Source: FEB-22 sp003105195
Lineage (GTDB): Bacteria > Pseudomonadota > Alphaproteobacteria > Rhizobiales > Xanthobacteraceae
NCBI GenBank assembly: GCA_027493405.1
Contig: JAOSKV010000009.1
Location: 5,243 to 69,242, forward strand
Reading direction: 5' to 3'
DNA length: 64,000 bases
Within the stretch, counting starts at the first letter, position 1. Each line of letters opens with the position of its first letter. Made by a program: the position numbers and the translations under genes. This document shows positions 7,928 through 18,136 of the stretch, in pieces. The notes beneath the pieces are model-generated. The model worked only from the letters and a program-made list of their open reading frames with translations. It ran no database searches and was not told the origin of the DNA.

Positions 7928-9075
7928 GCGGCCTCCGCTGCGCGAAGCGGCGGTCGAAGATGTGCTCGGCGATGCGGTTCTTGAGGATCTCCAGCGAGCC
8001 GCCGGCGATCATCCAGCCGCGCGTGCGGCGCATGCAGTATTCGACCAGCAGCTCGGTGGAGTAGCCGGTCGCGCCCATGATCTGCACGGCCTCGTTGGCG
8101 ACGTCGAATCCCGCCTGGTTGCAGGCCGCCTTGGCGACCGAGGTCTCGTAGGCGGAGGGCAGCCCGCGGTCGGCATTCGCGGCCGCGCGGTAGAGCAGGA
8201 GCTGCGCCGCGTCGAGCTTGATCGCCATCTCGGCGAACTTCCACTGCAGCCCCTGGAACTCGCACAGCGCCCGCCCGAATTGGCGCCGCTCCAGCGCGTG
8301 CGCGCGCGCCCGCTCGAAGGCGTAGCGGCCGAGCGCCAGCGCGCGCGTCGCATTGCCGATCCGCTCCACGTTGAAGCCCGCCATCCGCCTCTGGAACCCC
8401 CCGGGGGGGGGAAGAGGGCCCCCCGGCCGCGCGCGGGCAGTCCTCGAAATAGAGCTGGCACCATTCCTCGCCGCTCATGAAGCGCGACGGCGCGCCGACC
8501 CGGAAGCCCGGCGTGCCGCGCTCCACCAGCACGGAGCCGATGCCGCCGACGCCGGGGGCGAACCGGACATAGACCAGGAACACCGCGGCGTCCGGGCTGT
8601 GGGTGGAGAACACCTTGGTGCCGTCGATCACCAGATGCCCGCCGTCCCGCCGCGCCGCCGTCTGGAGGTCGGTCACGGCCGAGCCGGCCTCGGGCTCGCT
8701 CATGCCGAGGCTCATCACGGCGTGCCCGGCCAGCAGGTCCGGGAGGAAGCGCGCCTTCTGCTCCGGCGTCGCATATTCCGCGAAGGTGCGGATGGCGCCG
8801 AAATTTCCGCTCTGCACCGCGTCGGCGCTGCGCGGGCAGGCGAGCGCCACCTGCTCGATCGCGATCACGGCGTCCATCAGCGAGCCGCCCTGCCCGCCCT
8901 CCGCCTGCGGAATCGTGATGCCGAGCAGGCCCTGTTCCGCGAGCAGGCGCGCGGCCGCGAACGGGAAGCGCGGATCGTGGGCGCGCGCATGTGCGTCCGT
9001 GGCGAGCCGCGCGGTCGCGAAGCGCCGCACCGACTCGGCGAACAGGCGCTGCGCCTCGGTGAGCTCGAAATCCAT
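7908..9075 (-). pseudogene. Acyl-CoA dehydrogenase, frame broken at a C/G homopolymer
   Basis: The first 240 or so residues (MDFELTEAQRLFAESVRRFA..., SLGMSEPEAGSAVTDLQTAA, VIDGTKVFSTH) and the last 158 (MAGFNVERIGNATRALALGR ... IMGATGYSTELLVEYCMRR ... GGSLEILKNRIAEHIF) are typical acyl-CoA dehydrogenase N- and C-terminal domains in two different frames. They meet at 8396-8430, a run of six C, nine G, then GGG-CCCCCC. Joined, the product would be about 389 residues, normal for the family, with FAD as cofactor and ETF as electron acceptor. The oddly G/C-mirrored junction could be a sequencing problem or a genuine mutation hotspot. The start ATG at 9075 gives the canonical N-terminus. Confidence 0.8.
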
Positions 9076-9288
9076 GGCGTCCCGTCCGGGTGGGCCCTGG
9101 CCCCTGGTTGGCGGCGCCTTTGTGACGGCGCCTCGTGGATTTGTGGCACGGGATGCCCGCCCCGGCCACCGCCGGGCCGGCGGAGCAGGCTCCCACTCCG
9201 AGACAGGGCAAGATAACTGCACAGATATGCATGATTTACCAAATTGACGATACGCAGAAACAGTGCAAACAGAACGCGGGAGGATCGC

Positions 9289-9981
9289 ATGCCTGACGGA
9301 GCAAGCGCGCTCGGCCTGGTGCTCGGCGGCGACCCCGCGCTCTACGGGATCGTCGGCCTGTCGCTCCATGTCAGCCTCGCGGCGGTCGCGCTCGCCGCAC
9401 TGGTCGGATTTCCGCTCGGCGCCGCGCTGGCGCTGGTCGCCTTCCCGGGACGCTCCCTCGTCGTCGTGACCATCAATGCCTTCATGGGCCTGCCGCCGGT
9501 GGTGGTCGGCCTCGCGGTGTACCTGCTGCTCTCGCGCTCCGGACCGCTCGGCGCCCTCGGGCTCCTGTTCACGCCCCGCGCCATGATCATCGCCCAGGCG
9601 CTGCTGGTGTTGCCGATCATCGCGGCGCTGACCCGCCAGACCATCGAGGATCTCTGGCTCGAATATCGCGACGAGCTCACCGCCATGCGCATCGGCCCGG
9701 CGCGCCGGGTGACCACGCTGCTCTGGGACGCGCGCTTCAGCCTGGTCACCACCCTGCTGGCCGGCTTCGGGCGCGCGGCCGCCGAGGTCGGCACCGTGAT
9801 GATCGTCGGCGGCAACATCGAGGGCTTCACGCGGACCATGACCACGGCGATCGCGCTCGAGACCTCCAAGGGCGACCTGCCGCTCGCGATGGGCCTCGGG
9901 ATGGTGCTGATCGCGATCATCCTCGCGGTCAATGCCGCGGCCTGGGGCGTGCGGCGCGTCGGCGAGATCCGGGCCGGCTGA
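9289..9981 (+). CDS. tupB: Tungstate ABC transporter permease TupB
   Basis: The 230-residue inner-membrane protein has five or six hydrophobic helices and the short permease signature around EVGTVMIVGGNIEGFTRTMT (about residues 169-188) that distinguishes TupB from ModB. ATG 9289 is preceded by a good GGGAGGA site; an upstream in-frame ATG at 9244 lacks one. The stop TGA overlaps the tupC ATG, so the genes are coupled. Together with TupC and TupA it imports tungstate (or molybdate) for pterin-cofactor enzymes. The 210-base gap upstream (9076-9288) is relatively AT-rich and probably holds promoters for both directions; no clear molybdate/tungstate operator was recognised. Confidence 0.9.
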   Translation: MPDGASALGLVLGGDPALYGIVGLSLHVSLAAVALAALVGFPLGAALALVAFPGRSLVVVTINAFMGLPPVVVGLAVYLLLSRSGPLGALGLLFTPRAMIIAQALLVLPIIAALTRQTIEDLWLEYRDELTAMRIGPARRVTTLLWDARFSLVTTLLAGFGRAAAEVGTVMIVGGNIEGFTRTMTTAIALETSKGDLPLAMGLGMVLIAIILAVNAAAWGVRRVGEIRAG

Positions 9982-10705
9982 TGATGCGCGCGCCCGCGAC
10001 CGACCTGCCGATCGTCTTCGACGCCGTCAGCCTCCAGGTCGGCGACCTCGTGATCCTCGATGGTGTCTCGCTGTCGCTCGCCGCCGGCGCGCCGACGGTG
10101 CTGATCGGGCCGAACGGCTCCGGCAAGAGCACCCTGATCCGGCTCGGGATGGGACTGCTCGGCCCGAGCCGGGGCCGCATCACCTGGGGCGGGCACGAAG
10201 ATCCGGACGGTGCGCGCCGCGCCATGGTGTTCCAGCGGCCCATGATGCTGCGGCGGAGCGCGGCGAAGAACGTCGCCTATGCGCTCGCCTCGCGCGCCGG
10301 CAGGCGCGCGGTGCGGCCGGAGCGGATCGCCACCCTGCTCGATCGCGTCGGCCTCGCCCATCTCGCGGACCGCCCGGCCCGGCGCCTCTCGGGCGGCGAG
10401 CAGCAGCGCCTCGCGCTCGCCCGCGCGCTCGCGCGCGATCCCGAGGTGCTGTTCCTCGACGAGCCCACCGCGAGCCTCGATCCCGCGTCCACCAAGGCCG
10501 TGGAGGAGATCGTGCGCGCGACGGCCGAATCCGGCGTGAAGATCGTGATGGCGACTCACGACCTCGGCCAGGCGCGCCGGCTCGCGGGCGACGTCGCCTT
10601 CCTCGTGGCCGGCCGGATGATCGAACACGCCCCGGCCGCACGGTTCTTCTCATCGCCCGCCACGCCCGAGGGCAGCGCTTTTCTGCGTGGCGACCTCGTC
10701 CTTGA
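9981..10705 (+). CDS. tupC: Tungstate ABC transporter ATP-binding protein TupC (stop codon lost by an indel)
   Basis: This is the ABC ATPase of the Tup transporter: Walker A GPNGSGKST (about residues 44-52), Q-loop MVFQRPMML, signature LSGGEQQRLALARAL and Walker B LFLDEP, followed by H-loop MATHDLG. Family length is about 240, and the sequence reads FLRGDLVL at 10683-10703, directly followed by TGA one base out of frame at 10703. One extra T there would end the gene at a normal place. As written, the frame runs on to 11591 through tupA in the wrong frame, which is not credible protein. Confidence 0.85.
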
Positions 10706-10728
10706 TCTCGATCGCAGGACGAAACTCG

Positions 10729-11565
10729 ATGAAACCGCGACCCACCTTCTCGTCCTGGCATTCGCACTTGCGCAACCGTCGACCTCGCAGCCCCGCACAG
10801 GCGCAGGACAAGTCGATCGTGGTCGCCTCCACCACCTCGACCAACGACACCGGCCTGTTCGGTCACATCCTGCCGATCTTCAAGCAGAAGACCGGCATCG
10901 AGGTGAAGGTGGTGTCGCAGGGGACCGGCCAGGCCCTCGATACCGGGCGGCGCGGCGACGCCGATGTCGTCTTCGTCCATGCCAAGGGGCCGGAGGAGAA
11001 GTTCGTCGCCGATGGTTTCGGCGTGAAGCGGCATCCCGTGATGTACAACGACTTCGTCCTGATCGGACCGAAGGGCGACCCGGCCGGCATCAAGGGCTCG
11101 AAGGACATCACGGCCGCCCTCGAGGCGATCAAGGACAAGGGCGCGACCTTCATCTCGCGCGGCGACAAGTCCGGCACCCACACGGCCGAGCTCAATCTCT
11201 GGAAGGCCGCCGGCATCGACATCGCGGCCGGCAAGGGCCCGTGGTACCGCGAGATCGGCCAGGGCATGGGCGCCGCGCTCAACACCGCCTCGGCCTCGAA
11301 CGCCTATGTGCTCGCCGACCGCGGCACCTGGCTCGCCTTCAAGAACCGCGGCGATCTCGCCATCGTGGTCGAGGGGGACAAGCGCCTGTTCAACCAGTAC
11401 GGCGTGATCCTGGTGAACCCCGCGAAGCACCCGCACGTGAAGAAGGACCTGGGCCAGGCCTTCGTCGACTGGCTGGTCTCGCCGGAGGGCCAGAAGGCGA
11501 TCGCCGACTTCAAGGTGAACGGCCAGCAGCTGTTCTTCCCCAATGCCGCCACGCCGGGGGCCTGA
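10729..11565 (+). CDS. tupA: Tungstate-binding periplasmic protein TupA (damaged signal peptide)
   Basis: From AQDKSIVVASTTSTNDTGLF to the end this is a standard TupA extracellular binding protein (TTSTxD anion-binding start, SRGDKSGTHTAELNLW, NQYGVILVNPAKHPHVKKDLG), which captures tungstate for TupBC. ATG 10729 has AGGA 10 bases upstream. The first 25 residues are hydrophilic and cannot be a signal peptide, but the third frame of the same bases encodes LLVLAFALAQ. Two compensating single-base shifts (about 10747 and 10790) would give a normal secretion signal. An in-frame ATG at 10687 is less likely. Confidence 0.85.
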   Translation: MKPRPTFSSWHSHLRNRRPRSPAQAQDKSIVVASTTSTNDTGLFGHILPIFKQKTGIEVKVVSQGTGQALDTGRRGDADVVFVHAKGPEEKFVADGFGVKRHPVMYNDFVLIGPKGDPAGIKGSKDITAALEAIKDKGATFISRGDKSGTHTAELNLWKAAGIDIAAGKGPWYREIGQGMGAALNTASASNAYVLADRGTWLAFKNRGDLAIVVEGDKRLFNQYGVILVNPAKHPHVKKDLGQAFVDWLVSPEGQKAIADFKVNGQQLFFPNAATPGA

Positions 11566-11566
11566 C

Positions 11567-11853
11567 ATGCGGCTCGCCGCGATCGCAATGATGATTATGG
11601 CCGCCAGCGCCGGACCGTCGGCCGCGCAGGAGCCGGTCCGGCTCCATGCGGCCGGCAGCCTGCGCGCCGCCCTGAACGACGTCATCAAGGCCTTCGGCGC
11701 CGAGACCCGCATCGAGGTGGCGGCGACGTCGGTGCCTCTGCCCGAGGAGCTCGCGGTCGGCGCTACGGGCTCACCGTGATCAATGGCGCTCCGGACTCCG
11801 CCGGCAGGTTCGCGGCCTATGTTCTCTCGCCCAAGGGCGCGGCAGGCCCCTGA
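11567..11853 (+). pseudogene. Internally deleted molybdate-type substrate-binding protein (modA-like)
   Basis: The start is a good secreted ModA-like N-terminus (MRLAAIAMMIMAASAG, then VRLHAAGSLRAALNDVIKAF). At about residue 46 it jumps to what looks like the family C-terminus (PLPEELAVG), and one frame later to RYGLTVINGAPDSAGRFAAY followed by a premature TGA. About 130 codons of the ligand-binding core are missing, plus a frame change at about 11763. It follows tupA by one base gap and overlaps the 3' end of the convergent araC gene. The product could not bind an anion. Confidence 0.7.
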
Positions 11854-12722
11854 TGCGAGCCGGTGTCGCAGATCAGCGCCCAGCGGCCGGGCGAGAGGCC
11901 ATAGGCCCTCTTGAACTGCCGCGTCATGTGGCTCTGGTCCGTGAAGCCGCTCGCGAGCGCCGCCTCGGCGAGCGGCGCGCCGGCACGGATCAGGGCGCGC
12001 GCCCGGTCGAGCCGCCGCATCACGAGATAACGGTAGGGACTGGTGCCGAGGCAGGCGCGGAAGTGCCGCGCCACCGCGTAGCGCGTGAGCCCGGTCGCGG
12101 CCTCGAGCGCGGCCGAGCCTACGCCGGCCGAGACCTGTGCGTCGATCAGCTCGCGCGCGCGGGCGACCGCGCACCAATGCCGAGTCGCGACACGGCGGCG
12201 CGGCAGCGACGGATCCGCCGCACCGAGCGCATCCGCCAGGCCGACCAGGATCTGGTCGCGCTGCAGCTCGTCGAGCGGACCCTCGAGATCCTGCAGCGTC
12301 GGCGCGACCGCCGCCGCGAGCGCGCGATGGTACCAGCCGCCCTCGCGCACGAAGGGCAGCGGCGCACGCGCCACCCCGATCGCGTCCCGCAGGGCGCCCG
12401 GATCCACATACACGATCCGGTAGCGGAATCCGTCGCGCGTGCCCGCGTGCCCGTCGTGCACCTCGTCGGGATGGATCACGAAGGCCTGGCCGGGCCGGCT
12501 GCGCTGCGGCGCGCCGCGATAGCGAAAGCACTGCACGCCTTGCAGGGTGAAGCCGATCGCATAGGTGTCGTGCCGGTGCGGATCGAAGGCGTGACCCGCG
12601 AAGCGCGCCTCGACCCGCTCCAGCCCCGCGCCGGACGGGGCGATCCGCATCCAGTCGCGCGCATCGGGGCCGCACGATCGTTCAAGACGCGCCGTCGTGC
12701 CGGGGTTCATGACGGGAGCCAT
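11817..12722 (-). CDS. AraC-family transcriptional regulator
   Basis: The 302-residue regulator (start ATG 12722; MNPG at 12710 is an alternative) has an N-terminal AraC-type cupin ligand domain (GHAFDPHRHDTYAIGFTLQG) and a C-terminal pair of helix-turn-helix motifs (LEAATGLTRYAVARHFRACL and AALASGFTDQSHMTRQFKRA) ending in LSPGRW. It is divergent from a LysE exporter with only 37 bases between the starts, the classic arrangement in which the AraC protein controls the exporter in response to an amino acid. The last 20 residues are encoded antisense to the modA remnant and may not be original. Confidence 0.9.
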   Translation of the reverse strand: MAPVMNPGTTARLERSCGPDARDWMRIAPSGAGLERVEARFAGHAFDPHRHDTYAIGFTLQGVQCFRYRGAPQRSRPGQAFVIHPDEVHDGHAGTRDGFRYRIVYVDPGALRDAIGVARAPLPFVREGGWYHRALAAAVAPTLQDLEGPLDELQRDQILVGLADALGAADPSLPRRRVATRHWCAVARARELIDAQVSAGVGSAALEAATGLTRYAVARHFRACLGTSPYRYLVMRRLDRARALIRAGAPLAEAALASGFTDQSHMTRQFKRAYGLSPGRWALICDTGSHQGPAAPLGERT

Positions 12723-12759
12723 GAGCCATCCTACCAGACCTCCGGTCGGGAGGCGTTGA

Positions 12760-13353
12760 GTGGAGGGGCTGGCCGGCTTCCTCGCGGCCGCCCTGGCGCT
12801 CGCCGGCAGCCCGGGGCCGAACACCCTGAGCCTCGCGGCGACCGGCGCCGCCTTCGGCGCGCGCCGCGGCCTCGGCTACCTGGCCGGCCTCGTCGCCGGC
12901 ATGGTGCTGGTCATGGGATCGACCGCCACCGGCGTCACCGGCCTGCTGCTGGCGCTGCCCGGCGCGACGCCGCTGGTCGTGGCGGCGGCGACCGCCTATT
13001 TCGTCTATCTCGCGGTGCGCATCGCCATGGCGCCGCCGCTGACCGACGCGGCGGAGCCGCGCCGCCAGCCGACCTTCGCGGGCGGGGTGTTCCTCTCCCT
13101 GGTCAACCCGAAGGGCTACGCCGCCATGGCGGCGCTGTTCTCGGGCTTCGTGCTGGTGCGCGGCAGCCTCTTCGCCGACGTCGCGACCAAGACCGCCGTG
13201 CTCACCGCCGTCATCGCGGCCGTGAACCTCGCCTGGCTGTTCGCCGGGGTCGCCCTGACCCGGGTGTTCCGCGCCCCGCGCCTCGCCCGCATGGTCAATG
13301 TCGCCTTCGCGGTGCTGCTTCTCGTCTCGGTCGGCCTCGCGCTGATGCCGTGA
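12760..13353 (+). CDS. LysE/RhtB-family amino-acid exporter
   Basis: The 197-residue inner-membrane protein has six predicted helices and the LysE-family signatures SPGPNTLSLAATGAAFGARR near the N-terminus and SLVNPKGYAAMAALFSGF in the middle. Members export amino acids or related metabolites by proton exchange. The start is GTG at 12760, where the first helix begins immediately. It is divergently paired with an AraC-family regulator, which probably senses the exported compound. The substrate is unknown. Confidence 0.9.
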   Translation: MEGLAGFLAAALALAGSPGPNTLSLAATGAAFGARRGLGYLAGLVAGMVLVMGSTATGVTGLLLALPGATPLVVAAATAYFVYLAVRIAMAPPLTDAAEPRRQPTFAGGVFLSLVNPKGYAAMAALFSGFVLVRGSLFADVATKTAVLTAVIAAVNLAWLFAGVALTRVFRAPRLARMVNVAFAVLLLVSVGLALMP

Positions 13354-13396
13354 TCACGCGCTCCCTTTTCGGCGCGCCTTCCCCTACGGTCGTCGC

Positions 13397-13648
13397 ATGA
13401 GCATCGACCGCCGCATGCCGCTCGCCGGCCTCGGCGCCGTCGTCGCGGGTCGCGCGCAGGCGCAGGGCCCGACCGCGCGCGGGCCGCGCGGGCTGCAGAC
13501 CGGCCTCGGCGGCTCGATCAATGTCGAGACGATCGAGTTCCTCGGCGCCCGCAACGTCGCGGGCGGGTTCCGCGGCGGCCTCGCCAACGTCTCGCTCGAG
13601 CCCCACGTAGGGTGCAATAATCCTACTGTGTCAGAAACTGCACTCTGA
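13397..13648 (+). pseudogene. Truncated secreted protein, cut by a repeat
   Basis: The frame starts as a secreted protein (MSIDRRMPLAGLGAVVAGRA, twin-arginine-like start and AQAQ cleavage area), followed by a short Gly-rich mature part (SINVETIEFLGARNVAGGF). After about 72 codons it enters a half palindromic repeat (GTAGGGTGCAATA at 13607) and stops soon after. The gene is probably a 5' fragment, although a small real protein cannot be excluded. No homologue is recognised. Confidence 0.4.
13607..13625. repeat. Single arm of the GTAGGGTGCAATA repeat
   Basis: GTAGGGTGCAATA here equals the terminal sequence of the paired palindrome at 1877-1972, but the matching second arm is missing. It marks the point where the upstream secreted-protein frame loses sense. 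Confidence 0.5.
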
Positions 13649-13754
13649 GCGTCATCCCGGCCGAGCGAGCACCGATCTCGCGCTTGCGCGAGATCGGCGT
13701 TGACAAATGCCCAGGTCGAAAACAGCCGACCTGGGTGATCGGCCGGGATGACGC
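13649..13754. repeat. 106-bp inverted repeat with two nested hairpins
   Basis: The ends GCGTCATCCCGGCCGA and TCGGCCGGGATGACGC are perfect complements. Inside lie CGATCTCGCG-cttg-CGCGAGATCG (13673-13696) and CCCAGGTCG-N8-CGACCTGGG (13710-13735), so the whole element can fold as a cloverleaf-like cruciform. It carries no coding capacity and looks like a non-autonomous MITE-type element. It lies between the truncated secreted gene and the 3' end of malQ. Confidence 0.75.
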
Positions 13755-13835
13755 CGAGAATCGTTCGTTGACACGGTGGGACTGTTTCACCCTGCGACTT
13801 GCCTGCCGGGGAGGGAGCGCGCCGCGCTCGTGGTG

Positions 13836-15987
13836 CTACGCCGGCGCCGGCCGCTCCTGGCGCATCACCGCGAACAGGGCCTGCGCGCGCGGATCCGCGA
13901 GCATCTCGGCGATCGTCATGACATAGCGGCGGCGCCAGTTGGGATGCTCGCGGTCGGTGCCCGGCAGGTTGATCTGGTCCGCCTCCTCGATCGCGTCGTC
14001 GAGCTGCACCACGGCGAGCCTGGCGCGGCTGCGCGCGAGGAAGCGATGCAGCGCGAGGCGCGGCGGTCCCTCCCCGGCATCCTCGCCGCCGAGCGCCTCT
14101 CCGGCGAGCGCGCGATTAAGGGCGGCGCGGTCGCCGGCGCGCTCGGCATGGGCCCTGTCGCGCTCCTCCGGCGACGGGATCGAGCCGAAGCGCTCGCGCA
14201 GCCGGATGTCGGTCGCGGCCCAGAAGCCCGCGAGCGTCGGCAGGTCGTGCGTCGACACCGCCGCGAGCGCGGCCTCGGGATATTCCTCGGGCCGGCGGAA
14301 CCGCTCGCCCTCGCGCTCGAAGATGAGCAGGCGGTAGGAGTAGATGTTGGCCGCGACCAGCTCCTCGCGCAGGCCGGGCGGCAGCGTGCCGAGGTCCTCG
14401 CCGATCACCAGGCATCGGTTGCGGTGGCTCTCCAGGATCACGGCCGCGAGCATCTCCTCGAACGGATAGGCCACATAGGTCCCCTCCTGGGTCGGCCGTC
14501 CCTCGGGAATCCAGAACAGGCGCTTGAGGCCCAGCACGTGGTCGATGCGCAGCGCGCCGGCATGCCGCATGTTGGCGCGCAGCATCTCGGTGAACATGGC
14601 GTATCGGCTCTGCCGCAGCGCGCGCGGGTTGGGCGGCGGGAAGCCCCAGTTCTGGCCGGCATGCGCCCACGGATCCGGCGGCGCGCCGACCGAAAAGCCG
14701 ATCGCGACCACGTCCTGGTTCGCCCAGGCGTCGGCCCCGCCGCTGTCGATGCCGACCGCGAGGTCGCAGTAGAGCCCGACCGGCAGCCCCGCGCCGCGCG
14801 CGGCCGCGCCGGCGAGCTGCCGGTCGGCCTGCCATTGCAGGTACTCGTGGTATTCGACCTCCACGAGATGCTCCCGCGCGAAGGCCGCGACCGCCGGACC
14901 GTCCGGCCGGCGATAGTCGTCGGGCCAGTGGCGCCAGTAGCGCTGCGCCGGGTCGGCCGCGCCGAGCTTCGCCCGCAGCGCCTCGAATGTCGCGAAGCGC
15001 CGCAGCATCTCGCCGCCCTCCGCCTGGAACGCGCGGAACGCCCGCGCGCGAACGTCGTCCTTCGCGAGATGGCGGCTGCGGAAGTGATCGTAGGCGAGAC
15101 GCAGGATCTCGTACTTGACCGCCGTGACGCCCGCGTAGTCGACCAAGGCCGCGCGGTCGAGCGCTTCGATGCGGCCCCGCAGCGCGAGGACACGCTCTCG
15201 CGCCGCCTCGCAGCTCGCGAAATCCTCCATCCGGGTGATCGCGAGATAGAGCGGACTGAGGAACTGGCGGCTCGCCGGCGAATAGGGGCTCGCCCGCTCG
15301 GGCTCGTCCGCGAACAGGGCATGCAGTGGATTGATGCCGACTGCGCCCGCCCCGCACTCCCCGGCATGGCCGAGCAGTTCGCCGAGCGCCGCGAAGTCGC
15401 CGATGCCCCAGCCGCCGTTCGCGCGCAGCGAATAGAGCTGGGTCGCGAGCGCCCAGGCGCGCCCGCCGCGGGCGAGCGCCGGCGGCTCGTAGGCCCGCGC
15501 CGGCGCCGCGATCACCAAGCTGCCGACTCTCGGCGCCCCGGCGAAGCCGAGATCGACCTGGTAGTAGCCGGGCGCGAGCCGGTCGGCGAGCCGCAGCCGG
15601 CGCCGCTCCGCCGGCGCGCCGCCCACCTCGGCGGATCCCACGAAGGAAAGCCCTCCCCAGCGCGCCTCCCCGGCGCGGACCCTCTCCGTCCTCGCCGCGC
15701 AGCTCCCAGGCGAGCACGGCATCGTCGCGCGGGTGGAGCGCGTTCAGCGGCACCTCGATCGGCACGTCGCCCCGCGCCGTGATCACGGGCGGCACCAGCT
15801 CGCTCCATTGCGCGAGGTGGAGCTCGGCGAGCGCGCGCTCGGCGGCCGCCTCGTCCGGCGCCGGAAAGCCGAGTGTCGCGCAGGCCGCGCGCAGCGTCTC
15901 GGGCGGCACCTCGCGATGCCGGCCGAAGGCGTCGTGGTAGTCGCGGCCGATGCCGAGCGCCTCGGCGAGTCGCGCGAGCGCCGTCAC
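13836..15987 (-). CDS. malQ: 4-alpha-glucanotransferase MalQ (one-base frameshift)
   Basis: MalQ (GH77) transfers maltosyl/maltodextrin units between alpha-1,4-glucans. The C-terminal 600 residues carry the catalytic signatures RIDHVLGLKRLFWIPEG (Asp nucleophile), VIGEDLGTLP (Glu) and STHDLPTLAG (Asp). The first 105 codons (VTALARLAEALGIGRDYHDA...) lie in another frame and join at about 15675, where removing one G from the CGG in GAGGACGGAGAGG gives a smooth LRGEDERVRAGEARWGGL and a 716-residue protein of normal length. The start GTG at 15987 overlaps the glgX stop (GTGA). It is the last gene of the glgE-treS-glgB-glgX-malQ operon, where it helps recycle short maltodextrins. Confidence 0.85.
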
Positions 15988-18136
15988 GCGCGACGCTCCG
16001 TCGGATTCACCGAGCGCAGCATCACGAGCGAGCGGGCCGCGACCTTGTAGGTGTCGCCGGTCGCGAAGTCGCCGCGCGGCTCGTGGCCGAGCTCGACCGC
16101 GGTGTCGATCAGCACGCGCCAGCGCAGGTCGAGGTCGAGCGGCACGACGAAGGGAAGGTCGTCGTGCAGCGCGTTGAGGAACAGGAGCAGGTGCGGCAGC
16201 TCCCGGTCGAGCTCCTCGGGGGCGCGCTCGGTCGCCGGCACGTTGCCGTTCAGGAAGAAGGCGAGGCAGCGCGCGTCGGGGAAATTCCAGTCCTCCTCGG
16301 TCTTGGCGACGCCCTGCGGCGTGATCCACACGACGTCGGCGAGCCCGTTGCTGGTCGCTCTGCCGGTGAGGAAGCGCTGGCGGCGCAGCGTCGGATGCGC
16401 CTTGCGCAAGGCGATCAGGCGCCGCACGAAGGGAATCATGCCGTGGCGCGCGATCCGCTCCGGCGACCAGTCGACCCAGCCGATCGGGTTGTCCTGGCAA
16501 TAGGCGTTGTTGTTGCCGTCCTGGCTGTTGCCGAGCTCGTCGCCGGCGAGCAGCATCGGCGTGCCCTGGGCGATGAACAGCGAGGCCAGGAAGTTGCGCT
16601 TCTGCCGGCGGCGCAGCGCCAGCACGGCCTCGTCCTCGGTCGGCCCCTCGACGCCGCAGTTCCAGCTGTAGTTCTCGCTCGCGCCGTCGCGGTTGCCTTC
16701 CTGGTTGGCCTCGTTGTGCTTGCCGTCGTAGCTGACGAGGTCCTCGAGGGTGAATCCGTCGTGCGCGGTCACGAAGTTGAGGCTCGCCCAGGGCCGGCGT
16801 CCCTGCCGGGCGAACAGGTCGGCGGAGCCGCTGAGCCGGTCCGCCATGTCGCCGATCAGGCCGCCGTCGCCGCGCCAGAAGCGCCGCGTCACGTCGCGGA
16901 AGCGGTCGTTCCACTCGAGCCAGCCCGGCGGGAAGCGGCCGACCTGGTAGCCGCCCGGCCCGACGTCCCAGGGCTCCGCGATCAGCTTGACGCGCGAGAG
17001 GCAGGGGTCCTGGCGCACCGCGTCGAGAAAGCCGCCGTGCGGGTCGAAGTCCTGCGCCTCGCGGGCGAGCGTGGTCGCGAGGTCGAAGCGGAAGCCGTCG
17101 ACGTGCATCTCCTCGACCCAGTAGCGCAGCGAATCCATCACCAGCTGCATCACGCGGGGATGATGCAGGTTGAAGGCGTTGCCGCAGCCGGTGAAGTCCT
17201 CGTAGTAGCGGGGATCGCCGGGGGTCAGGCGGTAGTAGGACGCATTGTCGATGCCGCGGAACGAGAGCGTCGGGCCGAGCTGGTTGCCCTCGGCGGTGTG
17301 ATTGTAGACGACGTCCAGGATCACCTCGATGCCGGCGTCGTGCAGCCGCAGCACCATGGTCTTGAACTCCTCGATCTCGCCCGCCGCCGCGAGGAAGCGC
17401 GGGTCCGGCGCGAAGAAGCCGATCGAGTTGTAGCCCCAGTAGTTCGAGAGGCCGTGCTGCACCAGGTGGCGGTCGTCGACGGCGGCGTGGACCGGCAGCA
17501 GCTCGATCGCGGTCACGCCGATGTCGTAGAAGTGCTCCACGACCTCGGGCAGCGCCAGCGCCGAGAAGGTCCCGCGCAGCCACTTCGGCACGTCCTCGCG
17601 GCCCATGGTGAATCCGCGCACGTGCAGCTCGTAGACGGTGGTGTCCGAGGGATGCGTGCGCGGCGGCCGGTCGCCGCTCCAGCCGAAGGCCGGATCGACC
17701 ACGACGCATTTCGGCACGCCGCGCGCATTGTCGCGGCGATCGAAGGACAGGTCCTCGCGCGCGGCTCCGACCCGGTAGCCGAAATGAGCGTCGCTCCAGA
17801 TCAGCCGCCCGGCGAGCGCCTTGGCATAGGGGTCGAGCAAGAGCTTGTGATGATTGAAGCGATGGCCGCGGCCCGGATCGTAGGGTCCGTAGACGCGATA
17901 GCCGTAGAGCGTGCCCGGCCGCGCGTCCGGCAGATATCCGTGCCAGACCTCGTCGGTGTACTCCGGCAGCGTCACGCGATCGATCTCGCGCCGTCCCGCC
18001 CGGTCGAAGATGCACAGGTCGACGCGCTCGGCATGCGCCGAGAACAGCGCGAAGTTCACGCCGCGCCCGTCCCAGGTCGCGCCGAGCGGATAGGGCAGGC
18101 CCGAGCGGACATGGAGGCCGGCCGCGCGCATCGGCT

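Noticed and set aside
9981..11591. Fusion of the tungstate ATPase with a C-terminal domain of about 290 residues
   Set aside because: The extra part is tupA read in a wrong frame; the ATPase has normal length if ended at 10705.
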